A stretch of DNA of 32,164 nucleotides from Fen-549 sp050011315 (GTDB taxonomy: Bacteria > Actinomycetota > Thermoleophilia > Gaiellales > Gaiellaceae): positions 1 to 32,164 of the forward strand of contig JBEKJI010000027.1 in assembly GCA_050011315.1 (NCBI GenBank), written 5' to 3'. This document shows, piece after piece, positions 20,606 to 28,309 of the stretch. The stretch's first letter is position 1. Each line of letters opens with the position of its first letter. A model generated the notes under the pieces. The model was not told the DNA's origin. It saw nothing but the letters and a program-made list of their open reading frames with translations, and made no database searches. The position numbers and the translations under genes are program-made.

Positions 20606-23124
20606 CCGATGCTCCCTTCCATCTGTAGCTGGATCAGGCGGTTCATCTCGACGGCGTACTCGAGCGGCAGCTCCTTGGTGATCGGCTCGACGAAGCCGGC
20701 GACGATCATCGAGCTCGCTTCCGACTCCGACAGGCCGCGGCTCATCAGGTAGAAGAGCTGCTCCTCGCCGATCTTCGAGACGGTCGCCTCGTGGCCGACG
20801 TCGGAGTCGGACTCGTGCACGCGGATGGTCGGGTAGGTGTCGGAGCGCGACTCCTCGTCGAGGATGAGCGCGTCGCAGACGACCTTCGACTTGGCGCCGC
20901 GCGCGCCGCTGGCGACGTTGACGAGACCGCGGTAGCCGGCCCGGCCGCCGCCGCGCGAGATCGACTTGGCGGTGATCACGCTCGTAGTGTTCGGAGCCAG
21001 ATGCATAGCCTTGGCGCCCGTGTCCTGGTGCTGACCCGGCCCGGCGAAGGCGATCGAAAGTACCTCACCGTGCGCCCCCTCGCCGGTTAGCCAGATCGCC
21101 GGGTATTTCATCGTCAGCTTCGAGCCGAGATTGCCGTCGACCCACTCCATGGTCGCGTTCTCCTGCGCGACCGCGCGCTTGGTGACCAGGTTGTAGACGT
21201 TGGTCGACCAGTTCTGGATGGTCGTATACCGGAAGCGTCCGCCAGGCTTGACGATGATCTCGACCACGGCCGCATGGAGCGAGTCGCTGGAGTAGATGGG
21301 AGCCGTGCAGTTGTGCGATACGGCGCCTTCCATAAGATAGCTCTCGTCGTCCTCGACGCTCAGGTTGTAGACGGTACAGCTTGCCGGCAGGTGCTCGACC
21401 GAGCGAATGGGCATCCAGCAGTAGCCGCCCGAGAGCACGACGTCCGCCTTCCTCACCGTCGATTCGCGTTCTCGCTGCCACAGGACTTTCTGCTCGAAGC
21501 GAGGATTGTCCGCCTTGCAGATCGCCAGCTGCCACATCGCTCGCCGCGGTTCGGGCCGGTCGCTACGACTGAGCGAGGCACGGATTCCGAGTGAGAGCAG
21601 CAGCTCGCGTAAACGCTGCGCGACTTCGCGGTTGGTCTGGTTGATCCGGTACAGATCCGAGGTCTCGTCGTGGTGCCCTTCCCCGTCGTAGAGACCGCGC
21701 ACGAAGGCGGCTCGGTGCTCGTCCGGAAGCCCGAACATCCAGTCGGGGACGCGCAGCTCAGTTGTCGTCCGACCGAACGTCTGCGCGAAGAACCGCGCTG
21801 CGCGCACCGACGAGTAGCGAAGCGAACGCCCGTCACGGCCTTCGTAGGCGTACTCCCAGGGCTCGATCCCGAACGTATCGGCGATCACGCCTCGCACGAG
21901 CTCGCGCGCATCCTCCTCGCTCCCGGCGCTGTCGAAGACGAGATAGGACGTGTTGGCGCTAACGGTGCCCTCGCCGACGTAGAGCCCCATTACCCGACAC
22001 ATCGGCACCGACAGTGCGACTTCGACCTGCTCGGCCACGGAGGCGTGGCGGCCACGGCCGACCAGAACCTCTTCTTCGAGCACGATCGGCGCTTCGTCGG
22101 TCTCGATCGACGCCGGTAGCGCGAGGTAGTCGCCCGCTCTGAGCTCCCAGGCTTCCTTCCATTCGGGCGCGAACTCGTGGTTGTGCTCGCGCGCACGTTT
22201 CCGCCTGGAGACGAGAAACGGGTGCCGGGGCGTAACCGCCAGCGAACGGTAGGACTCGCCGGCGAAGGTGATGCGGAAGATCGGTCCCTCGAAGTGACGT
22301 TGCATCGTGTCGCGCACGCGGCGGAAGCGGCCCCGGTGAGTCAAGACCTCCTCACCGAGCTCGATCTCCTCGATCGGCTTCTCGCCTCCGCGCACACGCA
22401 CCATCGAGCCGGCCAGACCGCAGCCTTCCACGTAGTGCGCGTAGGCGCCCTCGTCGACGATGATCAGGGTGCGCTCGAACTGGCCCATGTTCTCGGCGTT
22501 GATGCGGAAGTAGGCCTGGAGCGGCATCTCGACCTTGACGCCCGGCGGAACGTAGATGAAGGAGCCGCCCGACCAAACCGCGGTGTTCAGGGCGGCGAAC
22601 TTGTTGTCGCGGAAGGGAACGATCGTGCCGAAGTGCTCGAGCACGATTTCCTCGTGTTTACGCAGACCGCTGTCCATGTCCAGAAAGACAACACCGCGGC
22701 GGGTCAGCTCTTCCTGGAGCTTGTGGTAGACGACCTCCGACTCGTACTGGGCACCTACTCCGGCCAGGTATTTCTTCTCGGCTTCCGGGATCCCGAGCCT
22801 GTCCCAGGTTTGCTTGATGTCGGGTGGCAGCTCCTCCCAGGATCCGGCCTGATTCTCGATCGGCTTGACGTAGCAGAAGATCGAGTCGAAGTCGATCTGG
22901 GAGAGGTCACCGCCCCAGGTCGGCATCGGGCGGGCGAGGAAGTGCTCGTAGGCCTGAAGTCGGCGCTCGAGCATCCAGTCGGGCTCGCCCTTCTGGGCCG
23001 AGATCGTCTCCACCACCTCGCGCGTGAGCCCGCGGCCGGTGCTGAACGTGGGCGTGTCGGTCGTGTGGAAGCCGTACTTGTAGTCGCGCCCGATCTGCGA
23101 GACGTCTGTCTCGGGCTTGGCCAT
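20602..23124 (-). CDS. sufB: SufB, Fe-S cluster scaffold, interrupted by an intein
   Basis: 840 aa from ATG 23124, which overlaps the sufC stop (TGATG). The SufB exteins are residues 1-234 (ending AYAHYVEG) and 606-840 (starting CTAPIYSSDS), together 469 aa, a normal SufB length. A 371-aa intein (235-605) separates them and must be spliced out. Conserved extein stretches include SGGSFIYVPPGVKVEMPLQA and, at the end, EEQLFYLMSRGLSESEASSM. SufB receives sulfur and, with SufC and SufD, assembles Fe-S clusters. The position matching the E. coli SufB Cys405 region reads LDEESRSDTYP, the form I recall for actinobacterial SufB. Function of the whole operon depends on splicing, so the intein is expected to be active. 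Confidence 0.96.
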   Translation of the reverse strand: MAKPETDVSQIGRDYKYGFHTTDTPTFSTGRGLTREVVETISAQKGEPDWMLERRLQAYEHFLARPMPTWGGDLSQIDFDSIFCYVKPIENQAGSWEELPPDIKQTWDRLGIPEAEKKYLAGVGAQYESEVVYHKLQEELTRRGVVFLDMDSGLRKHEEIVLEHFGTIVPFRDNKFAALNTAVWSGGSFIYVPPGVKVEMPLQAYFRINAENMGQFERTLIIVDEGAYAHYVEGCGLAGSMVRVRGGEKPIEEIELGEEVLTHRGRFRRVRDTMQRHFEGPIFRITFAGESYRSLAVTPRHPFLVSRRKRAREHNHEFAPEWKEAWELRAGDYLALPASIETDEAPIVLEEEVLVGRGRHASVAEQVEVALSVPMCRVMGLYVGEGTVSANTSYLVFDSAGSEEDARELVRGVIADTFGIEPWEYAYEGRDGRSLRYSSVRAARFFAQTFGRTTTELRVPDWMFGLPDEHRAAFVRGLYDGEGHHDETSDLYRINQTNREVAQRLRELLLSLGIRASLSRSDRPEPRRAMWQLAICKADNPRFEQKVLWQRERESTVRKADVVLSGGYCWMPIRSVEHLPASCTVYNLSVEDDESYLMEGAVSHNCTAPIYSSDSLHAAVVEIIVKPGGRFRYTTIQNWSTNVYNLVTKRAVAQENATMEWVDGNLGSKLTMKYPAIWLTGEGAHGEVLSIAFAGPGQHQDTGAKAMHLAPNTTSVITAKSISRGGGRAGYRGLVNVASGARGAKSKVVCDALILDEESRSDTYPTIRVHESDSDVGHEATVSKIGEEQLFYLMSRGLSESEASSMIVAGFVEPITKELPLEYAVEMNRLIQLQMEGSIG
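21310..22422 (-). mobile_element. SufB intein with LAGLIDADG-type endonuclease
   Basis: 371 aa from Cys235 (CGLAGSMVRVRGG) to Asn605 (AVSHN), followed by Cys606. Splicing residues are in place: N-terminal Cys, block B TPRHPFLV (T298, H301), penultimate His604, terminal Asn605 and Cys+1. The middle carries two dodecapeptide motifs, VMGLYVGEG (378-386) and VRGLYDGEG (475-483), each with Glu at the acidic position, and the region between them is the right length for a LAGLIDADG endonuclease. The insertion point YVEG/CTAPIY is, as I recall it, the site used by the mycobacterial SufB intein. Since both splicing and endonuclease motifs are intact, it looks active and possibly mobile. Confidence 0.93.
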
Positions 23125-23903
23125 CAGGCGCCTCCGGAAATCCCCTCTGGGAGATAGGCGTCGTAGCCCTCCGACTCCAGCTTCTCGGCCAGCTCCGCAT
23201 CGCCCTCGGCAACGAAGCGCCCGCCCGCGAAGACGTGCACGAAGTCGGGGCGGATGTAGTTGAGGATGCGCTGGTAGTGGGTGATGACGATGGCGCCCAT
23301 CTCGGGCCCGACCAGGTCGCTGATACCGTCGGCGACCGTTTTCAGAGCATCGATGTCGAGTCCGGAGTCGGTCTCGTCGAGGACGGCGATCTGGGGGCGC
23401 AGGAGCGCCATCTGTAGGATCTCGATCCGCTTCTTCTCCCCTCCCGAGAAGCCGTCGTTCAAGTAGCGGCCGAGCAGCTCGCGCGGCACCTTGAGATGCT
23501 CCATCGCCGCGGCCAAGTCCTTTCGGAACTCGGGGATCGGGATCGGGTCGTCCGTGCCGCCGGCGCGCGCCTTGCGCAGAGCGTTCATCGCCGAGCGCAG
23601 GAAGCTCGATACCGTCACGCCGGGAACGGCGTAGGGATACTGGAAGGCCAGAAAGAGGCCCCTCTGGGCGCGCTCGTCGGCGCCGAGCGGAAGCAGGCTC
23701 TCTCCGTCCAGAAGCACGTCGCCACCGCTGATCTCGTAGGACGGGTGCCCCATCAGCGCGTAGGCGAGGGTGGACTTGCCCGAGCCGTTCGGACCCATGA
23801 TCGCGTGCACCTCGCCGGCCCGGACGGTGAGGTCGATGCCCTTCACGATCTCGGTTCCGTCGTTCAGCGCGACGTGAAGGTCTTTTATCTCAAGTAGTGC
23901 CAT
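23124..23903 (-). CDS. sufC: SufC, Fe-S assembly ATPase
   Basis: 259 aa from ATG 23903, with AAGGAAAGG upstream. ABC ATPase motifs: Walker A GPNGSGKST (38-46), Q-loop AFQYPYAVPG, signature FSGGEKKRIEIL and Walker B IAVLDETDSGLD, the last being the typical SufC form, followed by ITHYQRIL. SufC dimerises on SufB-SufD and uses ATP to open the scaffold. It is the first gene of a sufC-sufB-VOC-sufD operon, with no SufR/IscR-type regulator visible upstream; 101 bp separate it from the exporter genes read the same way. No convincing promoter could be picked in that gap. Confidence 0.97.
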   Translation of the reverse strand: MALLEIKDLHVALNDGTEIVKGIDLTVRAGEVHAIMGPNGSGKSTLAYALMGHPSYEISGGDVLLDGESLLPLGADERAQRGLFLAFQYPYAVPGVTVSSFLRSAMNALRKARAGGTDDPIPIPEFRKDLAAAMEHLKVPRELLGRYLNDGFSGGEKKRIEILQMALLRPQIAVLDETDSGLDIDALKTVADGISDLVGPEMGAIVITHYQRILNYIRPDFVHVFAGGRFVAEGDAELAEKLESEGYDAYLPEGISGGA

Positions 23904-24004
23904 CTCTTATGGCGCCTTTCCTTGCGAAGACTCGCCAATCGAGCTTGCGCCAGCCTTTTCACTCTAGCGGTCCAGGCTTCGCGCCTTTCATCCCGGGAAT
24001 CAGC

Positions 24005-24859
24005 TCAGAGATCGCGACGGGCGAAGGCGAGCACGGTCGCGCCTCCCACCGCCAGCACGTACACGGCCGACCAGAGCCAGACCACCGAGCCGCTTTGAAC
24101 GGAGCCGCCGAAGGGCCCGAGCCTGATCACCATCTCGGTAACGCCGCTCTCGCCCTGAATCAGGCGGCCAAGCGAGCTCTGATAAAGCCACTCGAACGGC
24201 GTGACGTAGCGAATGACGGTCGCGGTTTGCTCCAGCTTGTGAGAGTTGACGGCGCCACCGATCTCGCCCATCAGCCCGCCGAACAAACCGGCGCCGAAGA
24301 GCATGAAGACGCCGATGCCGTTGGCGACTCCGCTCAGATAGACAGAGCTGAGCATCGAGACCACCGCCACGACGGCGATCGCGGCGCTGATCTCGAACCC
24401 GGCCGCCAGCGCATGGTTCGGCGTCCAGCCGAGCGTCACATCGGTGATTGCGATCGCGGCCGCGAAAACAATCGCTACGTAGAAGACAGCGACGGTGACC
24501 GCCGCCAGAAGGCGCCCGAGCAGGAACTGCCAGCGGGTGAGCGGCCGCACGATCAGCGCCTGCAGAACGCCCTGCTCGGCGTCGCCGCGCACTGCCGAGA
24601 TGGTCAGGAAGATCGCCAGCGAGACGCCGAAGAAGTAGGTGGCGAAAACGGCCAACCCGAGAATGGTCGCGGCTGCGAATACGTCCACCTTCACCACCCT
24701 GAAGGCTGGACCGATATCCACGCGAGAGACGTTCACGAACGAGCAGCCCAGCGCATAGAGACTGAGGAAGACCACGGTCAGCAAGAGCCCGGCGTGAAAG
24801 ACGCGGCGGCGCAGGCTCTCGCGAAACGCGTAGCCGAAGACGACCCAGGTGCTCCTCAC
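24005..24859 (-). CDS. ABC-2 type transporter permease
   Basis: 284 aa, ATG 24859, overlapping the ATPase stop by ATGA. About six membrane segments: VFHAGLLLTVVFLSLYALGC, then AATILGLAVFATYFFGVSLA, VTVAVFYVAIVFAAAIAI, ISAAIAVVAVVSMLSSVYLS, GIGVFMLFGAGLFGGLM and the C-terminal VVWLWSAVYVLAVGGATVLA. The pattern AVRGDAEQGVLQALIVRPLT followed by RWQFLLGR is the usual loop of ABC-2 exporters between helices 2 and 3. With its ATPase partner it forms a simple two-gene export system. The substrate is unknown; such pairs often move lipids, peptides or drugs. Confidence 0.9.
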   Translation of the reverse strand: MRSTWVVFGYAFRESLRRRVFHAGLLLTVVFLSLYALGCSFVNVSRVDIGPAFRVVKVDVFAAATILGLAVFATYFFGVSLAIFLTISAVRGDAEQGVLQALIVRPLTRWQFLLGRLLAAVTVAVFYVAIVFAAAIAITDVTLGWTPNHALAAGFEISAAIAVVAVVSMLSSVYLSGVANGIGVFMLFGAGLFGGLMGEIGGAVNSHKLEQTATVIRYVTPFEWLYQSSLGRLIQGESGVTEMVIRLGPFGGSVQSGSVVWLWSAVYVLAVGGATVLAFARRDL

Positions 24860-25746
24860 TCGCTGTCCTCCACCACCACGTCCAGGTAGACCTCCTCGAG
24901 CGTGGCCGAGCGAACGCGCACGCCGTAGATCCGCTCGCCTTCGGCGACGAGCCGCTCGACGAGCTCGGGAACCTCGTCACGGCCCATCCCCTCGAATAGA
25001 CGCGCACCGCCGGCCAGCTCGATCTCGACTCCACGCGGGCGTGCGAGCTCCTCCAATCGCCCCGCCTCGACGACGTGACCGCGATCGACGATCACGACGT
25101 GATCGCAGACGAGCTCGACCTCGCTCAGAAGGTGCGAGTTGAGGAGAACGGCGACGCCTTCGGAGCGGAGCTCTTCGAGCAGGAAGCGCATGTCTCGACG
25201 GCCGCCCGGATCGAGCGCGCTCGTCGGCTCGTCCAGAAGCAGAAGTCGCGGCGAGCCGACCAGCGCCTGCGCGACGCCGAGGCGCTGCTGCATCCCCTTC
25301 GACATCGCTCCCACACGCTTTCCGGCGGCCGCGCTCAGCCCGACCCGCTCGAGCAGGCGCCCGCGCTCGCCCGCGCCGCCGCCCGAGCCGGCGAGCCTCT
25401 GGTGCAGCCTGATCACCTCGCCGGCGGTGAGCCAACTTGGATAACGAAACAGCTCGGCGAGGTAGCCGATCGCGCGGCAAGCCTGCCGGGAACCGGCGCC
25501 GGCCCCGAATATCTCGACGTCGCCGCTCGTGGGTCGCACGAGTCCGCAGGCGATCTTGGTCAGCGTGGACTTTCCCGCGCCGTTCGGGCCCAATAGGCCC
25601 ACGAGCTGGCCCGGTTGCACCTCGATGTCCACGCCTCCGAGCGCGTCCGTTTTCCCGAAGCGCTTGACCAACCCACGCACGCTGAGCGCCGGGACCGAAG
25701 CCTTCCCGGAGGCTCGTTCGGTCGGGCCAGTCGATAGCTCGGTCAC
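24856..25746 (-). CDS. ABC transporter ATP-binding protein
   Basis: 296 aa starting at GTG 25746. Walker A GPNGAGKST (53-61), signature MSKGMQQRLG, Walker B LLLLDEPTSALDP and switch histidine LNSHLLSE. The usual Q-loop glutamine is not obvious: the region reads GYLAELFRYPSW, where many exporters of this class have GYLPE. After the ATPase domain, about 70 residues form a regulatory tail ending VRVRSATLEEVYLDVVVEDS, the common C-terminal motif of ABC-2 partners. Downstream overlap with the permease means coupled translation. A TATAGT box ends 6 bases before the GTG, so the transcript may be leaderless. Confidence 0.93.
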   Translation of the reverse strand: MTELSTGPTERASGKASVPALSVRGLVKRFGKTDALGGVDIEVQPGQLVGLLGPNGAGKSTLTKIACGLVRPTSGDVEIFGAGAGSRQACRAIGYLAELFRYPSWLTAGEVIRLHQRLAGSGGGAGERGRLLERVGLSAAAGKRVGAMSKGMQQRLGVAQALVGSPRLLLLDEPTSALDPGGRRDMRFLLEELRSEGVAVLLNSHLLSEVELVCDHVVIVDRGHVVEAGRLEELARPRGVEIELAGGARLFEGMGRDEVPELVERLVAEGERIYGVRVRSATLEEVYLDVVVEDSE

Positions 25747-25753
25747 AGCGGGA

Positions 25754-25759
25754 CTATAA
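25754..25759 (-). promoter_or_regulatory. Possible -10 box of the exporter operon
   Basis: TATAGT on the minus strand, with six bases between it and the GTG start of the ATPase gene, which would place transcription start at the first coding base. No good -35 match lies 16-18 bp upstream, so this rests on the -10 and its spacing alone. Confidence 0.4.
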
Positions 25760-25848
25760 GAGCCCCTCCCGTTAGGCGTGCGCGGTTGAGGTGGTCGAGC
25801 CGTGGATGCCCAGGGACCGGTCGGAGCGGAACTACGACGAGATCGCCT

Positions 25849-25894
25849 CTCGCTTTCTCGGGGGCCGGGCGGAGTCGCCGGCCGAGAAAGCGAG
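25849..25894 (-). terminator. Strong stem-loop after the GGDEF/HD-GYP gene
   Basis: CTCGCTTTCTCG (25849-25860) pairs perfectly with CGAGAAAGCGAG (25883-25894), and GCCGG (25864-25868) with CCGGC (25878-25882). The stem begins immediately after the stop codon of the gene at 25895. No T-run is seen. The rest of 25747-25848 holds only the exporter promoter region. Confidence 0.7.
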
Positions 25895-27118
25895 TCAGGC
25901 GGCCAGGAAAAAGCGCTCGCGCTCTCTCATCACGGCGCAGAAGGCGTCGACCACCATCGGATCGAACTGGCTGCCGGCGTTCCTCCGCAACTCGGTTATG
26001 GCCTCCTCGATGCTTTTCGCGTTGCGATAGGGACGGTTGGAGATCATCGCGTCGAAAGCGTCGCAGACGCTGATGATGCGGGCGCCAAGTGGTATCTCGA
26101 AACCTCTCAGGTGATCGGGATAGCCGGCTCCGTCGTAGCGCTCGTGCGTCCAGCGGATCAACCGCGCGACCTTGTGCAACCCCGGCGCCGCGTGCAGGAT
26201 CCGCTCGCCGATCAAGGGGTGGCGCTCGATGTACTCTCGCTCCTCCTCGTCGAGTGGGAAGCTCTTCTGCAGCAGCAGCGTCGGCAGAGCCGTCTTGCCC
26301 ACGTCGTGCAGTTCGGCCGCCAGCCGTACCTGTTCGAGCTCCTCGAAGCCAACGTCCAGCTTGTGCGCGACCGCCTCCGCGAGCTCGGCCAGCCCATGCA
26401 GGTGGTCGCCACGATCGGAACCGCGCTCGGCGAGCGCCTCCATCAGCACCTCGTTCGACGGGCGCGATTCACCGGTCGGACACAGCGAGTACTTGAGCGC
26501 ATACATACGCTCGTCGGCAACGCGAAGCGCATCCGAGGCGGTGCTTCCATCGTGCGGCAACAGCGCTATCCCGTAGCAGGGCGCAACGGCGAATCCGTCC
26601 CCCTCTTCCACCAGCGCAGTTGCGATCAGGTTAACGAGCCGGTCGGTGCCGTCCTCGATCTCGAGCAGAGCCGCGAACTCGTCTCCGTCGAGGCGGTAGG
26701 CGCTGCCGCGAGCAGCCACCACTGTGGAGAGCTTCCTGGCCAGGCGTTTGAGCAGGGCGTCTCCGGCCGGGTGGCCGTAGGTGTCGTTGTACTCCTTGAA
26801 ACCGACGAGATCGAACAGGACGAGCAGGGCGGGGTGATCCGAGCTGACTGTGGCGAGCGCGTGCTCGAGATCGGTGAGAAGCCGTTCCCGCCCGGGGAGC
26901 CTGGCCAGATCCTCGACGGCGTTTTCGCTGCGCGCCGTGCGCTGGCGCACGAGCAACGCTCCCGCAAGTGCCGCGGCGGCAAGGAACGCGCCCTCGACCG
27001 TGAGCGCGAGCTGCATTTCGTGATCGAGCCCCGTCAAGCCGTAACCGGCTGCACAGAGCGATAGAGCAGCGGCCGCGAATAGCGCGATTTGCGTTGACTG
27101 AAACAGCCTTTGGCCCAT
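25895..27118 (-). CDS. Membrane-anchored GGDEF plus HD-GYP protein
   Basis: 407 aa from ATG 27118. Two N-terminal membrane helices (about 10-26 and 38-57) precede a GGDEF domain with FDLVGFKEYNDTYGHPAGD (102-120) and active-site motif YRLDGDEFAA (141-150), where GG[DE]EF is DGDEF. No RxxD inhibitory site precedes it. An HD-GYP domain follows: LHDVGK (270-275), THERYDGAGYP (324-334), SVCDAFDAMISNRPYR (350-365). The protein thus joins domains for making and breaking cyclic di-GMP. The DGDEF change may lower cyclase activity, and THE replaces the usual HHE, a variation I recall in other actinobacterial HD-GYP proteins. It may act mainly as a phosphodiesterase or as a sensor. It is transcribed away from the adjacent dehydratase gene, with 54 bp between them. 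Confidence 0.92.
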   Translation of the reverse strand: MGQRLFQSTQIALFAAAALSLCAAGYGLTGLDHEMQLALTVEGAFLAAAALAGALLVRQRTARSENAVEDLARLPGRERLLTDLEHALATVSSDHPALLVLFDLVGFKEYNDTYGHPAGDALLKRLARKLSTVVAARGSAYRLDGDEFAALLEIEDGTDRLVNLIATALVEEGDGFAVAPCYGIALLPHDGSTASDALRVADERMYALKYSLCPTGESRPSNEVLMEALAERGSDRGDHLHGLAELAEAVAHKLDVGFEELEQVRLAAELHDVGKTALPTLLLQKSFPLDEEEREYIERHPLIGERILHAAPGLHKVARLIRWTHERYDGAGYPDHLRGFEIPLGARIISVCDAFDAMISNRPYRNAKSIEEAITELRRNAGSQFDPMVVDAFCAVMRERERFFLAA

Positions 27119-27172
27119 GACGCGATCATCGGCTGGCGCCTGCTCGGCATAAGGTGATTAGGCTTCCCCGGA

Positions 27173-28174
27173 ATGCGTGTACTCGTCACAGGCGGCGCCG
27201 GCTTCATTGGCTCTCGTTTCGCCAAACGCCTGCAGCGTGCCGGCGACGAGGTCGTCGTGCTCGACAAGCTCACCTACTCGGGCAATCCGGCCAACCTCGA
27301 AGGCTCGGGAATCGAGCTCGTCGTCGGCGACATCTGCGATCCACAGGCGGTGGAACGGGCGGCACAGGAGTGCGAGGCGATCGTCAACTTCGCCGCCGAG
27401 ACGCACGTAGACCGCTCGATCTTGGGCGCCACGGATTTCGGGCGCACCGAGTTCGTCGGCACCCAGACGCTGCTCGAGCTGGTGCGCAAGACCGGCGCGC
27501 GCTACGTCCAGGTCTCGACCGACGAGGTTTACGGCGATCTCGAGGCCGGCGGCTCGTCGCGCGAGATCGATCCACTGCAGCCGTCCAGTCCCTACAGCGT
27601 CGCCAAGGCGGCGGCCGATCTTCACATCCCCGCCTACGTCCGCACCTTCGGAGTGCACGCCTGCATCACGCGTGGATCGAACACCTACGGCCCCAACCAG
27701 TACCCCGAGAAGCTGATCCCGCTGTTTGTGACGAACGCGCTCGAGGGTCAACCGTTACCTCTCTACGGAGACGGTCGCCAGGTTCGCGACTGGCTCTTCG
27801 TCGAGGACCACTGCGCCGGGATCGAGGCCGTACTCCGCGGCGGCAGGCCGGGTGAGATCTACAACATCGGCGGCGGCCACGAGGTCGAGAACATCGAGAT
27901 CGCGAACCTGATCATCGAGCTGACCGGCGCCGCGCCCGAGCTGCTCCAGCACGTCGAAGACCGGCCCGGGCACGATCGCCGCTACTCACTCGACTGCTCG
28001 AAGGCCGAAAGCGAGCTCGGCTGGCAACCTGCTGTCGCCTTCGCGGAAGGTATGGCCCAAACCGTTTCCTGGTACCGCGACAATCGCGGCTGGTGGGAGC
28101 CGATCAAGTCGGGCCAGCACTACCGCGAGTACTACGAGCGCCAGTACGCCGAGCGACTCGCTCCCGGCAAGTAG
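27173..28174 (+). CDS. rmlB: dTDP-glucose 4,6-dehydratase-like NAD-dependent epimerase/dehydratase
   Basis: 333 aa from ATG 27173, with AAGGTG 17 or so bases upstream. The short-chain fold is clear: VTGGAGFIGSRF (5-16), the RmlB-type FAAETHVDRSI, STDEVYGDLE and the catalytic Tyr-Lys in SPYSVAKAAADL, followed by RGSNTYGPNQYPEKLIPLF and GDGRQVRDWLFVEDH. These are the RmlB (RfbB) hallmarks, including the Asp-Glu of TDEVYG used in dehydration. The product would be a dTDP-4-keto-6-deoxyhexose for cell-surface sugars. No rmlA, rmlC or rmlD follows, so it may use another nucleotide sugar. It reads the same way as the SpoIID/LytB gene downstream but 135 bp apart. Confidence 0.9.
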   Translation: MRVLVTGGAGFIGSRFAKRLQRAGDEVVVLDKLTYSGNPANLEGSGIELVVGDICDPQAVERAAQECEAIVNFAAETHVDRSILGATDFGRTEFVGTQTLLELVRKTGARYVQVSTDEVYGDLEAGGSSREIDPLQPSSPYSVAKAAADLHIPAYVRTFGVHACITRGSNTYGPNQYPEKLIPLFVTNALEGQPLPLYGDGRQVRDWLFVEDHCAGIEAVLRGGRPGEIYNIGGGHEVENIEIANLIIELTGAAPELLQHVEDRPGHDRRYSLDCSKAESELGWQPAVAFAEGMAQTVSWYRDNRGWWEPIKSGQHYREYYERQYAERLAPGK

Positions 28175-28309
28175 ACGCCGGATTCGGAAGGCTTCCCCGC
28201 CCACGCAGCGAAGGCGCTACGGGATTCTTGCATGCACACCTTTGCGACAAGCGCGCTTACTCCCGGACTTCCGGAAGCGTCGATCCGCTAGCCTCGGAGA
28301 TCGATCGAG

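Noticed and set aside
27173..28174. Full dTDP-rhamnose operon
   Set aside because: Only an RmlB-like gene is present; the next genes are SpoIID/LytB and an unknown secreted protein.
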